The notes: generated by a model not told the origin, from the sequence alone. Positions 27,205-37,252 are shown, counted from the first letter of the stretch. The stretch: 38,241 nucleotides of DNA from an uncultured Clostridium sp. (GCA_947244325.1 CAMXJY010000016.1:1-38241), one strand, 5' to 3'. Program-made: numbers and translations.

Positions 27205-27846
27205 TTATTCTAAATATTCTTTCAATCCATCAACTATTTTATAAACTCTAGTCATTGGATTTCTATCTGATGCTTGTCCATTTTTATTCAAAATTTCCAT
27301 ATACTCGCAATTCTTTGTTGCTGTATCTAGTTTTCCATCTTTAGTAACTTTCTCAAAAATTTTATCATCATTTTTCTTATATGTACCTAGTCCATTCTTT
27401 TGAAATTCTTTATTTAACTCATCTAATATTTTATCTTTTGATATAACCCTGTTAACTCGTTTTAAATGTGATAATATCCAAAGTTCAAAATTAGGATTAG
27501 ACCATGCCACATTATAATCACAATTTTTAATTGCTCGATTAAATTGTTCGTCACTATAATCATCTTTATCAAACACTACCCATACTTGTCCATATCGTTT
27601 ATTAGCATAGTTCACATATTTGTCTGTATAATTTACCAAATCAGTTGTATTCCTTCCTGTACCTTTCACTTCAATACTAGGGATTAACACATCAACTTTG
27701 CTACCATACTTTTCATTTATCTTTCTTCTTAATCCATTAAAGTAATTAGGCTCTGTTTGTTTTCCTTCACATACTATCAAGTAATTAGCTGGTGCAAGCT
27801 TCTTACTTTTTAATTTACCTTTTCTAGAATATTCTTTATCTCTCAT
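27205..27846 (-). CDS. RloB/AbiLii-like TOPRIM-domain protein
   Basis: 213 aa of the RloB family. Visible TOPRIM-like motifs are YLIVCEGKQTEPNYFNGL with Glu27, VWVVFDKDD (Asp93, Asp95, Asp96), and the family-typical SNPNFELWILSHL. The family is the predicted metal-dependent nuclease partner of RloA ATPases, and of the AbiLi protein in the AbiL abortive-infection pair. The start overlaps the stop of the ATPase gene in an ATGA, so the two are translationally coupled. The likely role is an effector released or activated by the ATPase upon phage infection, as in the related PARIS pair (ATPase plus TOPRIM protein). Confidence 0.85.
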   Translation of the reverse strand: MRDKEYSRKGKLKSKKLAPANYLIVCEGKQTEPNYFNGLRRKINEKYGSKVDVLIPSIEVKGTGRNTTDLVNYTDKYVNYANKRYGQVWVVFDKDDYSDEQFNRAIKNCDYNVAWSNPNFELWILSHLKRVNRVISKDKILDELNKEFQKNGLGTYKKNDDKIFEKVTKDGKLDTATKNCEYMEILNKNGQASDRNPMTRVYKIVDGLKEYLE

Positions 27847-29069
27847 ACAATATTAAATTCCTCTAATACTGGAATAGCACCATATCTTCCAGTCAAATAA
27901 TCTTTATTGTATGTTGCATCATTTCTAACTTTTTTTGCATTTCCATTTTCATCTTCCATAATATAATCTGATAATGAATATATTTCTGAGATTCCGTTTT
28001 TATCTTTTTCAGCAAACCAAATTTCATCTCTTCTAAATGTTTCTTTATTTAAATTTACTGTATCATGCGTAGAATATATTAACTGACCATTTCCTATATT
28101 TTTTTCACTATTATGAAATAAGTTAATAATATATCTAGTTAATAATGGATGTAGTTTTGCATCTAATTCATCAACAAATAATACCATGCCATTTTTTAAT
28201 GCATCCATGAAGAAATCAAATAAATGAAACATTTTCATGGTTCCATTTGATTCTAATGAAATCGGCAATGCTTTCTTTCCATCTTTGCAATTATGAACTA
28301 ACTCAACTTTTACAACTCCATTTGTATTCTTTATTTCTTCTAAAGAATCTGGAGAAACATTAATTGAATCTATCGTTGCATCAAAAGTCTTAATAAATGC
28401 TAATAATTCACTTCTATATTTTTCATCTTCAACTATTCTTAAAGATATTCTCTTATTTAAAGCATCTTCAAATTTAGGATCACCTAAGTCTAAATAATTG
28501 CTATTCATAAACCATTCATATACACTATTAAAATCTTCATTGCTTTTATCTATTGCTCTAAATGATTTTAAAAATAAACTTTTATCATCAATATTTGCTA
28601 AATCAAATAATTTATTTTTAACTTTCATAATTTGAACATTATTATTATTTCTTTCAAATATTTGATAAAATTTATTTATTCTTTTTTCATATAACCATTC
28701 TGAAATTATTTTGTCTTTTAATATATCAAAACCATATTTATAAATTTTATTATTTTTTGCAAGTATTTCAACTTCTAAGCTTATAGGATTATCATTTATC
28801 ATAAAACTATATATATTTTCTTCATCCATTGGAGAATTTACTTTTGAATCATCACTTACTAAAATCCTTTTTTTCATATAGCTAAATGCTTGTAAAACAT
28901 TCGTCTTACCACTTGCATTTGCACCATAAATAGCAGAAACTTTTAATATTTCTGTACTATCGGTTTTAGCAACATTATATTCATGCTCTTTTAATGATGT
29001 TGCTTCCATATCTAAACAATTTTCGTCTTTAAATGATTTGAAATTTTTAAAACTAAATCTTATTAACAT
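27843..29069 (-). CDS. RloA/AbiLi-like AAA15-type ATPase
   Basis: 408 aa. The N-terminus MLIRFSFKNFKSFKDE is typical of AAA_15/OLD-like ATPases. Walker A is IYGANASGKTNVL (about 47-59), the ABC-type signature SLESNGTMKMF lies at 272-282, Walker B is VLFVDELDAKLHPLL (296-310), and the switch region is LIYSTHDTVNL. It partners the TOPRIM protein encoded next. In AbiL and PARIS-like systems the ATPase senses a phage trigger and controls the nuclease. GGAGG lies 8-9 nt before the ATG. The hairpin at 29116-29159 isolates this pair from the metallophosphoesterase gene, so a promoter should lie in the 45 bp between hairpin and start or transcription reads through. Confidence 0.85.
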   Translation of the reverse strand: MLIRFSFKNFKSFKDENCLDMEATSLKEHEYNVAKTDSTEILKVSAIYGANASGKTNVLQAFSYMKKRILVSDDSKVNSPMDEENIYSFMINDNPISLEVEILAKNNKIYKYGFDILKDKIISEWLYEKRINKFYQIFERNNNNVQIMKVKNKLFDLANIDDKSLFLKSFRAIDKSNEDFNSVYEWFMNSNYLDLGDPKFEDALNKRISLRIVEDEKYRSELLAFIKTFDATIDSINVSPDSLEEIKNTNGVVKVELVHNCKDGKKALPISLESNGTMKMFHLFDFFMDALKNGMVLFVDELDAKLHPLLTRYIINLFHNSEKNIGNGQLIYSTHDTVNLNKETFRRDEIWFAEKDKNGISEIYSLSDYIMEDENGNAKKVRNDATYNKDYLTGRYGAIPVLEEFNIV

Positions 29070-29115
29070 GTTAAAATCCTCCTTTGCTTTATATATTATA
29101 TGCTAAAATCAAAAA

Positions 29116-29159
29116 AATATCAATATTTTTGAGAAATTTTCTCAAATTTTATTGATATT
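29116..29159 (-). terminator. Long hairpin terminator after the metallophosphoesterase
   Basis: Outer 10-bp arms AATATCAATA/TATTGATATT (29116-29125, 29150-29159) and inner 8-bp arms TTTGAGAA/TTCTCAAA, loop ATT. On the - strand it is followed by T7. Good intrinsic terminator. Confidence 0.75.
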
Positions 29160-29190
29160 CTTAAAAATTTATTATACTTATTTGATAAAT

Positions 29191-29955
29191 TTATAAAAAA
29201 GCACTCTCAAATTCCAATGGAACTATATCTTCATATAATAAAGTAAACTGTGAATTAACTTGTCTATTATCATGATAATGCCCAAAAAAGCATTTCTTAA
29301 ATTCGCATTTTTCTGAAATTTCTTGTAAATAATCTGTGAGATAATCTTTCTTAAAACTGCCTCCACTAAGTATTGCCTGTACACTTGTTGGACAGCAATG
29401 AGAAATAATATAATCAACTTTATAATTTACTTTTTCTAAATTTTTTATTCCGTTTTGCATTTCTTCTTCAGTTGGAAGTTCTAAATCCCACCATGAAAAA
29501 TCTCTTATTCTAAAATATGCTCCTCTTTTTCGGTAATTATATATCTTTTCTTCTTCATCTAGATTTAATATGCCTTCTTGTATGTCGTGTGATCTTGCTC
29601 CACCAAATGCAAAAAACTTTTTATTGTCTATGTTAAAAATTTCTCCACGCATTAAATGTAATACTGAATCTCTTATTTTATGTACTTTACCTCCATGCCA
29701 CTCTTCTACTGGATAATTATATAATCTTGTAAAATTTTCATGGTTCCCATCTACAAATAATGTTGTAAAGTTCTTTTCGTTTAGATAATCCAACCAGTAC
29801 TTTTCTTGTACATTCTCTTTTTCAAATGTCCAAACTCCACCAAAGTCGCCACATATTATTACATAGTCATCTTTGGTCATTTCTGTTTGGATTGGAAACT
29901 TTTCAATTAAAAATCTACTAAAATCAGCATGTGTATCCCCTGTAATGTAAATCAT
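29191..29955 (-). CDS. Calcineurin-like metallophosphoesterase
   Basis: 254 aa with the complete metallophosphoesterase motif set: ITGDTHAD (Asp7, His9), IICGDFGG (Asp37), VDGNHENF (Asn71, His72), IISHCCP and FFGHYHDN. Such enzymes hydrolyse phosphomonoesters, diesters or nucleotides using two metal ions; the substrate cannot be read from the sequence. The protein is cytoplasmic, with no signal peptide. It stands alone between the ABC ATPase gene and a terminator, in the same orientation as the defence genes. It may be a nuclease or nucleotide-signal-cleaving accessory of the neighbouring systems, or simply cargo. GGAGCCACAT precedes the ATG. Confidence 0.85.
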   Translation of the reverse strand: MIYITGDTHADFSRFLIEKFPIQTEMTKDDYVIICGDFGGVWTFEKENVQEKYWLDYLNEKNFTTLFVDGNHENFTRLYNYPVEEWHGGKVHKIRDSVLHLMRGEIFNIDNKKFFAFGGARSHDIQEGILNLDEEEKIYNYRKRGAYFRIRDFSWWDLELPTEEEMQNGIKNLEKVNYKVDYIISHCCPTSVQAILSGGSFKKDYLTDYLQEISEKCEFKKCFFGHYHDNRQVNSQFTLLYEDIVPLEFESAFL

Positions 29956-30042
29956 ATGTGGCTCCTTCCTATTTATTTTTTACTATCCTTATTTTTAACA
30001 TAATCTGAATGTACAATTTCAATATATTATAAATTTTAATAT

Positions 30043-31476
30043 TTAATAGAATAAATTTTCTTTCATTTCAATAACTTTCTTATTTATTTTTTCGAATTTG
30101 TATACAGAAGCAAATATTATTTGATGCTCACTAAAATCCCTTTCTAAAATTTTTAACATTGCTGTAGAATTATCATCGGTTAATTCATTTGTTCTTGGAG
30201 AGTCTATTATTAATGGTAATATTAACCCATATTTTCTTTTTATTTCAAGCACATAAGCTATTTTAAAAGTAAACGCCATTTGCGTTAAAATTCTACCAGT
30301 TTTCCCTTTTAGTTGATTGGTTAGTACAAAATTTTGATTATCTTTAATATATTTGTCAAAATCTAATTCTTTAGCATATTTTTCAATAGTTTCATATATA
30401 GATACTAAATATTTATTATTATCCGAAAGAACATTATGTAAATCTTCTACTAATTTTTGTTTTCTTCTAGTCAATTGCCCTATTATTTTATCAATTTGCT
30501 TTTCATTTATATTAACAGTTTTCAACATTTCATCAACTTCGTCAGCAACAGTCTTTACATTGAATAGAAGATTTCTATTGTTTATTTCATTTTCAATTTT
30601 ATTTATTTCACTATTTACTTTAGCCAAACTTATTTCTAATTCTTTCTTTCTTGTTTCATAAAAAATTTGATTTTCATTATAATTCAAAATATTATCTTTA
30701 GATAATTTTATTGAATTTTCATCAGAAATTTTTACATAAATATCCAATTTTTCAAGATACTGAACTATTTTTTTATTATCTAATAAAATTATACTTACAT
30801 CTTTAATATCCTTTTTGATTTCAATCGCTTTCATTTTTAACAAGTTAATTTTACTATATAATTCATTATCTTCATTTTTTGTGTAAGATATTGTTTCTTC
30901 AATTATATTTTCATTTTTATATTCAGCTATTGTTTTTAATGTTCTATATTTTTTTATTTCATCTTCAATTTTTTTTATCTCATTGTTAATTGATGTAACA
31001 TCTTTTTCGGATAATGCTGAAATGAAATCTTCTATATTAAATCTATTTTTTCCTATTATAATTCCTCTATTTAAAAGAGTCCATCCCTTTTCTTGATCAA
31101 TATAAAAAATTGCTAATAAATTATTTAATATCATAACATCATTTATATTAAATATTTCAGCATGTAATTCATTTATCTGTTCTGGCATTATATATGTTAT
31201 CTTTTCATCTCCAACATAAAAATATATTATATCTCCATGCCTTTCAATTTTATATACTTGTAAATCTTTAGTATATTCTATTAATATATAGAAGTCATCA
31301 AATGTTTTGATTCCATCTGTTGCTGGTATATTATAACCAAATCCATATAATATAGATCTTAATAATGTCGTTTTTCCTTTTGAATTATCTTTACTATATA
31401 TTAAATTAATTTTATCATCAAATAAAAATTCTCTTTTTTCATTTTTCCATTGAATATTAACTTTTTTAATTTTCAT
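30043..31476 (-). CDS. Short SMC/ABC-type ATPase with coiled coil (Lamassu- or ABC-3C-like)
   Basis: About 477 aa from the ATG at 31476, which has AAAGGG upstream (the ATG at 31494 lacks one). The nucleotide-binding loop is YSKDNSKGKTTLLRSILYGFG, where the first Gly of Walker A is replaced by Lys. A coiled coil spans about 160-370. The second half ends with LILPLIIDSPRTNEL and HQIIFASVYKF, the Walker B/D-loop and switch region. There is no obvious hinge domain. The gene overlaps the nuclease gene upstream by 11 bp, so both products are probably made together, and belongs to the operon begun by the Type ISP gene. The pair resembles Lamassu-type or ABC three-component systems, where the ATPase senses DNA and unleashes the nuclease; exact family unproven. 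Confidence 0.7.
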   Translation of the reverse strand: MKIKKVNIQWKNEKREFLFDDKINLIYSKDNSKGKTTLLRSILYGFGYNIPATDGIKTFDDFYILIEYTKDLQVYKIERHGDIIYFYVGDEKITYIMPEQINELHAEIFNINDVMILNNLLAIFYIDQEKGWTLLNRGIIIGKNRFNIEDFISALSEKDVTSINNEIKKIEDEIKKYRTLKTIAEYKNENIIEETISYTKNEDNELYSKINLLKMKAIEIKKDIKDVSIILLDNKKIVQYLEKLDIYVKISDENSIKLSKDNILNYNENQIFYETRKKELEISLAKVNSEINKIENEINNRNLLFNVKTVADEVDEMLKTVNINEKQIDKIIGQLTRRKQKLVEDLHNVLSDNNKYLVSIYETIEKYAKELDFDKYIKDNQNFVLTNQLKGKTGRILTQMAFTFKIAYVLEIKRKYGLILPLIIDSPRTNELTDDNSTAMLKILERDFSEHQIIFASVYKFEKINKKVIEMKENLFY

Positions 31477-32491
31477 ATTGATTAGCCCTTTCAAACATTT
31501 GCATTATATTTCCTTTTCTTATGAATATTCTCTTTGCTATAATTTTTGAACAAGCTTTTTCAATAGTTTCCATATTATCATTTTTATTATTTTCAAAAAC
31601 TATATCATATATCTCATTTTCATACTGGGTTATAAAAGCATTACTTTTTATATTTTGTTCATTATTTTTAACTTTTTCTATTAAATTGCTTATCTTATTA
31701 TATGTTTTAAAATCAGCCTCTTTGTAATTAATTATTTTGTCATATTTATCTAATGCCTCAAAAAAATCTTCTTCTTCTATTTTCATGTCCTCATCATACT
31801 TTAATGAATTACTATCTCCTAATTTAAGTATTAAAAGCCTCCATAAAACATCTTCTCTTTTTATTTTCAGTTTCATATTGTTTTGAGTTGAATTATGATA
31901 AGCCTCTGATTCTAACATTTCTAAAAACCTATTCTTATATTGTAATAAATCTGAGCTAATAAAGGTTAAAAAGTCATCAAGTTTTGCAATTATAAATTTT
32001 TGTCTAGTATCTTTGTCTTCACTAAAAAAAGGTACCTTCGCAATTATTAATTTATCTTTGTCTATATTATTTTTTAACTTTTTAAGTTGAGCATCTATTT
32101 TCTCTTTTGATGCTTCTGATAGTTCATCATATCTAAGAAAAGATACTAATTCAAATTCATTCGTCCCAGAATTCAATGGATTAGGTTCTAGATTACTTAT
32201 GTATATTAAACTTTCAGAATCATTATCCTTTACATCTGATAATGATTCCAAAGCCTCTTTTAACTTTGTTGAATATGAAGTTGTATCTCCATCGCTAACA
32301 TTCTGCTTTGATTTCGCCTGAGCATAAATTTTTCTATTGTTATTTAATGATATTTCAATATCTTCTTTTTCTCCTTCTATCTTCATCTCTTTGAATTTCC
32401 CAAAATATTTAATCATTAAATATATAGCCATATTTATTTGAAATTGCCATCCAAAGGCACTTGCACTTGCATTTCTATTCTTATCGCTCAT
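31466..32491 (-). CDS. Cap4/DUF4297-like PD-(D/E)XK nuclease, effector partner of the ATPase
   Basis: 341 aa. The N-terminal ASASAFGWQFQINMAIYLM, acidic IEGEKEDIEIS (Glu41, Asp44) and YAQAKSKQN (Gln58, Lys60) form the catalytic pattern of DUF4297/Cap4-type double-strand DNA nucleases. The remainder (about 130-341) is helical and unrecognised and may bind the partner ATPase. AGGGG lies 8 nt before the ATG, 12 bp after the Type ISP gene. A nuclease directly coupled to an SMC-like ATPase suggests a Lamassu-Cap4-like module lacking the small third subunit. Some other PD-(D/E)XK subfamily is possible. Confidence 0.65.
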   Translation of the reverse strand: MSDKNRNASASAFGWQFQINMAIYLMIKYFGKFKEMKIEGEKEDIEISLNNNRKIYAQAKSKQNVSDGDTTSYSTKLKEALESLSDVKDNDSESLIYISNLEPNPLNSGTNEFELVSFLRYDELSEASKEKIDAQLKKLKNNIDKDKLIIAKVPFFSEDKDTRQKFIIAKLDDFLTFISSDLLQYKNRFLEMLESEAYHNSTQNNMKLKIKREDVLWRLLILKLGDSNSLKYDEDMKIEEEDFFEALDKYDKIINYKEADFKTYNKISNLIEKVKNNEQNIKSNAFITQYENEIYDIVFENNKNDNMETIEKACSKIIAKRIFIRKGNIMQMFERANQYEN

Positions 32492-32503
32492 TATTTTCCC
32501 CTA

Positions 32504-35500
32504 TCATTCATCAAAATTTAATTTTGGTAGTGAATTAACTATATCAACAGTCTTAACTGATACATTTATTACTTTTAATAATAAATTAAATATGTATTTT
32601 TCATCATTTACTTGCTTACACCAATCATTTGGATCATTAGTAATTCCACTTTTCTTATCCGTTGTAATTGCATATCTTTCCATTATCCATTCTATAGCAG
32701 ATTTACCACTTATTATATAATTGTATGCTTCCATAGGAATATTAGAAATTATTATATAGTCATTATACAAGATAATAGATTTATCTTTGTTTTTCCCAAA
32801 CTTCATTTTATCCACTCTATAATCCTCTTTTAAAATTGAAAGTGAACAATTATGATAAACATCAATATCTTCATAATTTAAGTGTAATTTTGATAGTTTT
32901 CTACCACTTTTCGAAAATTTTTCAAAATCTTCATATTTATCAACAAGAGGAACTCGTGGCAAATTTTTTTTCAAGTCAGATGCAAATTTTACTCTATAAT
33001 CATTTGAATGTAGAATCCCATAAACATAATAAAATATATCTTCTTTTGTTATATCTATAGAATTATATTTTTCTGCTACTATGTTTAACATCCAATTCGA
33101 AACACCATCATATTTATTTTTCTTATCATTAAAAGTAGTCTGCCCATTTTCGGAATCATCATAATAATACAATGGAAATGACATACTCGTAGATAATGTA
33201 TGAAAATTAAATACTTCATCGGTCATTAAACAAGAAAATTCTTTTCCCGAACTTGCGCCATTAATAATTATAGTAGGATTTTTTTCTTTGAATAATTTTC
33301 TTGTTTTATATTGGCATTCATTAAAATCTATCGAGTAGTAAAAGTACTCTTTGCAATATGGTCTATATAATGATTTAACTACATTATTATAATTTAATTC
33401 CTTTTCTTTTCCATTTTTTAATGAATTTAATAGAGCTCTTGACCAACTAATCTTCGTTTCATCATTTGTAACTAATTTTTTTATATCATTAATATTAGAA
33501 AAACCTTTTTTTACTTCTTCATTATATGTATTAATTGTTGTTTCCATATTTTTTAATAAACTGCTTTTATTAAAATTATAAACCCAATAATCTCTTGCAG
33601 TTGTTACTCCTGAACTACTAATATCAAATATTGATTTTTCTTTATCTATTAATGGAATAAATTTTTCAAATTGATTACTTTTTTTATTAATCCAATCATT
33701 ATTTGTATCAGGTTCTATAATTTTCCATTCTATATTTGAAATATCATTAAATCTTCTTATTATCGTAAGCTTCTGTTCTCTAATTAAATAATCTCCAATA
33801 TCATAATAATGTATAAATCTATCATTCTTTTTATTAGTATTTTTAATCAAACATGTTATTGCAACAGGTGTTCTACTTCCACTACCAAATATCTTTCCGC
33901 CTTCTTTTCTAGACATCTCACCAGATGTTCGTTGATTTCCTCTTAAGTTAAATACATAAACAGATGAAAATTCATCTAATAGGCACTTTCTAAAGCCATC
34001 CATTCCTCTATTGTCAATAAAAGCCCCATTTGTTATAAAACTAATAATTCCATTCTTTTCTATCCTATCTGTAGCCCACCTAAAAGCTCTTATATATGCA
34101 TCATAAGTTGCTTTGTTCGATTGTGCAACAGAATATTTTACATATTTGTTCGCAATTGCATTATCTAGATTACTATATTTTAAATTTTGAGCATTATCAT
34201 TTTGACTTTTTTGTCCTACAGAGTATGGTGGATTTCCTATACATACTGTTATTGGTAATTCTTTTTGTTTGTTTGCTCTCTCACTATTCTTTTCTAGCAT
34301 TTCTAATATACATTCATTCTTTTCATACTTATCATCATATAACTGAAAAGTATCAGTTAAAACAATACCATCAAATGGTGTATATTCTTCTTTTTTACTC
34401 AACTCATGAAAAGTCTCTTCTATGTTAATTGCTGCAATATAATATGCTAATAAAACTATTTCATTTGCATGTATATCATTTGTATATTTATATAGTAAAT
34501 CTTCTGGCTTTATAACACCACTTTGAAGTAATCTTACAATAAAAGTTCCTGTACCAGTAAATCCATCTATTATATGAACTCCATGGTCTGATAAACTTTT
34601 TCCAAATTCTTTATTCATCAAATATTCTACACTATGTATAATAAAATCAACACATTCTGGTGGAGTATATACTATACCTAATTTATCAACTTCTTTTGGT
34701 AATGCTATCTTAAAGAATTTTTCATACAATTCTAATATTATTCTTTGTTTTCCTTCTGCATTATCAATTCCTTGAGCTCTTTCTTTTACGCTTTCGTGAA
34801 ATTTATTTAATTTTTCTTTTTCATCAAAAGACATTTCTCTATCTAAAATATCTATCATTTTTTGCATTGTCTGAGAAACAGGATTGTTCTTTACAAATTC
34901 ATAATTTTCAAATAATGCATCAAATACAGGTTTTGTAATCATATGTTGAGCTAACATTTCAATAGCATCTTCTTGAGTAATTGAATTATTTAAATTTTCT
35001 TTCAAACCAATTACAAAGTTTTCTATTTCTTTTTTTATTTCATAATTATCACTATTAATTAATTTTCTCATTTTATCCATATGTGAAGTAGCAATTTCTG
35101 CCACATCTTTTGCCCAATTTTCCCAATATATTCTTGAGCCAACTTTTTTTACCATTTTTGCATAAACAGACTCTTTCCATTTATCAAATGTCTCTAAATC
35201 AATTTTTATTTGTCCTTCAATTACTTTTTTACTATTCTTTATTTTTACTTTTTTATATCCATCATCCGTATCTTCTTCATTCTTTTGACCTATACCTATT
35301 ACATCAATTTGATCTGGTTTTCTTTTATTTAACTCAATCTTATTTATTGTATTATTAAATCTATCATCATGAGCTCGTAATGCTTGTAATATTTCCCATA
35401 CTAATTTATATTTTTCATTTTTATCTAATGCAATATCAGGATCTTCAGAAGCAGATATTCCGATTGGTAAAATAACATACCCATACTTCTTACCCTCAGA

Positions 35501-37252
35501 TTTTCTCATTACTCTTCCAACAGATTGTATAATATCAACCATACTACTTCTTGGATTTAAAAACATAACTGCATCTAATGCAGGAACATCTACTCCTTCT
35601 GATAAACATCTTGCATTTGTTAATATTCTACAATTTCCATCTTCAATATCATCTTTAAGCCAATTAATACACTCTTTCTTCTCAAGAGCATTAAATGAAC
35701 CATCAACATGTCTTATATCTACATTAACTAAATTTTTAGTTTCTAAATTGTATTTATCTTCTTTAACATGTTTTTGAATTGATTTAAACATCTCCACTAG
35801 TTTTTGTGAATCAACAATTCTATTACAGAATGCAACTGCTCTTTTCATTGGTAACGGGTCTGTTACAAAATTTTCTTTTTCATCCCATGTTGAAATTTTA
35901 GAAAGTCCATTCCAGCATCCCATTACTTTAACAGAATCTTCTAGCCTTAACTCGTGATCTGTTCCTTTTAGTAAATCTTGTAATTCTTTTTTTACATATT
36001 CTTCATCTACTGCCAACACTAATACTTTATAGTCTGTTAACAAATCTTGTTTTACTGCATCACTAAAACTTAACTTATGAAATTCTGGACCATATTTACT
36101 TTCATCATCCATAGAACATAATTCTGCATTAGCTTCATTTGCTTTTCCTTTCGCAACATCTCCATATATTCTTGGTGTAGCTGTCATATATAATCTCTTA
36201 TCTGCTTTAATAAAATCATTATCATGAACTTTAACAAAATAACTTTCATCTTCATCACTTAAAGTAACACCTGTTGTTCTGTGTGCCTCATCACAAACTA
36301 TAATATCTATTTTGTAATCTGTTAATTTTTGAAAGTCTGATACTACATCTATAGATTGATATGTTGAAAATATAAAATTCATTTCTTTTCCATCTAATTT
36401 ACATTTTTCGGACCAATTTTTTAATCTATTTATATCTGTTGTAGATGGAAAACCTAAATCAACAGAATCTTGCCCTTTCGATGCTTTGTTGTCACTACAT
36501 ACGATTGCAGCATTAAAATTATATCTACATTGTGATGACCACTCTGTTAATGTTTGACTAGCTAATGCAATTGATGGAACTAAAAATAATACATTTCCTT
36601 TTCCTTTTAATTGTTTTTCTACAATTCTTAAACTTGTATATGTCTTTCCAGTTCCACAAGCCATTATTAATTTTCCTCTATCATATTCTTTGAAACCTTT
36701 TAAAACATCGTTAATCGCTTCTTCTTGATGTTTTCTTGGTGTTTTTTTATCTCTTAGTTCTACTTTACTATTAGATGGAGAATATTTTTTCCAATCAATT
36801 TGTGATTCTAATAATGTTTCTAAACTTATTCTTCCAACAGGAGGGTCTTGATCTTGCAATGTTTCTTCAGCATTTTTATTGTAATAATTTGTTGTAGTCG
36901 CAAATAATCTATATGAGTATTTCTTCTTTTCACCATCTACATAAAAGTATTTAGAAGATGTAGCTAAAAATGTGTCAACATCTCCTTTAGTTATTTCATG
37001 TTCCTCAGCATAAAATTTACATTGTATTGCCCAATACTCATCATAAATTGTCTTAGCAACTAAATCAATTCCTGTATCTCCTATATTATCCCTATAAGGA
37101 AAATCCTTCCACATCCATACTTTATCAATAATTTCTCTATATTTAGGTTCATTCTCTAAATATATTTTTACTAATTTTTCAAATGCTGTACCCTTATCTC
37201 TCTCATTATCAAAAACTTTTCTAAATTCATCTAATATGTCCACCAAACTCAT
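32504..37252 (-). CDS. Type ISP single-chain restriction-modification enzyme (LlaBIII-like)
   Basis: 1582 aa, the size of LlaBIII-type enzymes (about 1580). Order: an Mrr-like nuclease (DTGIDLVAK with Asp63, WAIQCKFY with Gln77/Lys79), a DEAD-type translocase (MACGTGKTYTS near 200, IIVCDEAHRTTG, MTATPRIYG, QSVGRVMRKSEG), a helical coupler, an N6-adenine methylase (HIIDGFTGTGTFIVRLL and CIGNPPYSVGQ), and a C-terminal target-recognition part. Such enzymes methylate one strand of an asymmetric site and cut between two head-to-head sites after converging translocation. The gene is intact, with GGGAG 9 nt before the ATG, and the promoter at 37296-37324. It leads an operon with the nuclease and ATPase genes. 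Confidence 0.92.
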   Translation of the reverse strand: MSLVDILDEFRKVFDNERDKGTAFEKLVKIYLENEPKYREIIDKVWMWKDFPYRDNIGDTGIDLVAKTIYDEYWAIQCKFYAEEHEITKGDVDTFLATSSKYFYVDGEKKKYSYRLFATTTNYYNKNAEETLQDQDPPVGRISLETLLESQIDWKKYSPSNSKVELRDKKTPRKHQEEAINDVLKGFKEYDRGKLIMACGTGKTYTSLRIVEKQLKGKGNVLFLVPSIALASQTLTEWSSQCRYNFNAAIVCSDNKASKGQDSVDLGFPSTTDINRLKNWSEKCKLDGKEMNFIFSTYQSIDVVSDFQKLTDYKIDIIVCDEAHRTTGVTLSDEDESYFVKVHDNDFIKADKRLYMTATPRIYGDVAKGKANEANAELCSMDDESKYGPEFHKLSFSDAVKQDLLTDYKVLVLAVDEEYVKKELQDLLKGTDHELRLEDSVKVMGCWNGLSKISTWDEKENFVTDPLPMKRAVAFCNRIVDSQKLVEMFKSIQKHVKEDKYNLETKNLVNVDIRHVDGSFNALEKKECINWLKDDIEDGNCRILTNARCLSEGVDVPALDAVMFLNPRSSMVDIIQSVGRVMRKSEGKKYGYVILPIGISASEDPDIALDKNEKYKLVWEILQALRAHDDRFNNTINKIELNKRKPDQIDVIGIGQKNEEDTDDGYKKVKIKNSKKVIEGQIKIDLETFDKWKESVYAKMVKKVGSRIYWENWAKDVAEIATSHMDKMRKLINSDNYEIKKEIENFVIGLKENLNNSITQEDAIEMLAQHMITKPVFDALFENYEFVKNNPVSQTMQKMIDILDREMSFDEKEKLNKFHESVKERAQGIDNAEGKQRIILELYEKFFKIALPKEVDKLGIVYTPPECVDFIIHSVEYLMNKEFGKSLSDHGVHIIDGFTGTGTFIVRLLQSGVIKPEDLLYKYTNDIHANEIVLLAYYIAAINIEETFHELSKKEEYTPFDGIVLTDTFQLYDDKYEKNECILEMLEKNSERANKQKELPITVCIGNPPYSVGQKSQNDNAQNLKYSNLDNAIANKYVKYSVAQSNKATYDAYIRAFRWATDRIEKNGIISFITNGAFIDNRGMDGFRKCLLDEFSSVYVFNLRGNQRTSGEMSRKEGGKIFGSGSRTPVAITCLIKNTNKKNDRFIHYYDIGDYLIREQKLTIIRRFNDISNIEWKIIEPDTNNDWINKKSNQFEKFIPLIDKEKSIFDISSSGVTTARDYWVYNFNKSSLLKNMETTINTYNEEVKKGFSNINDIKKLVTNDETKISWSRALLNSLKNGKEKELNYNNVVKSLYRPYCKEYFYYSIDFNECQYKTRKLFKEKNPTIIINGASSGKEFSCLMTDEVFNFHTLSTSMSFPLYYYDDSENGQTTFNDKKNKYDGVSNWMLNIVAEKYNSIDITKEDIFYYVYGILHSNDYRVKFASDLKKNLPRVPLVDKYEDFEKFSKSGRKLSKLHLNYEDIDVYHNCSLSILKEDYRVDKMKFGKNKDKSIILYNDYIIISNIPMEAYNYIISGKSAIEWIMERYAITTDKKSGITNDPNDWCKQVNDEKYIFNLLLKVINVSVKTVDIVNSLPKLNFDE

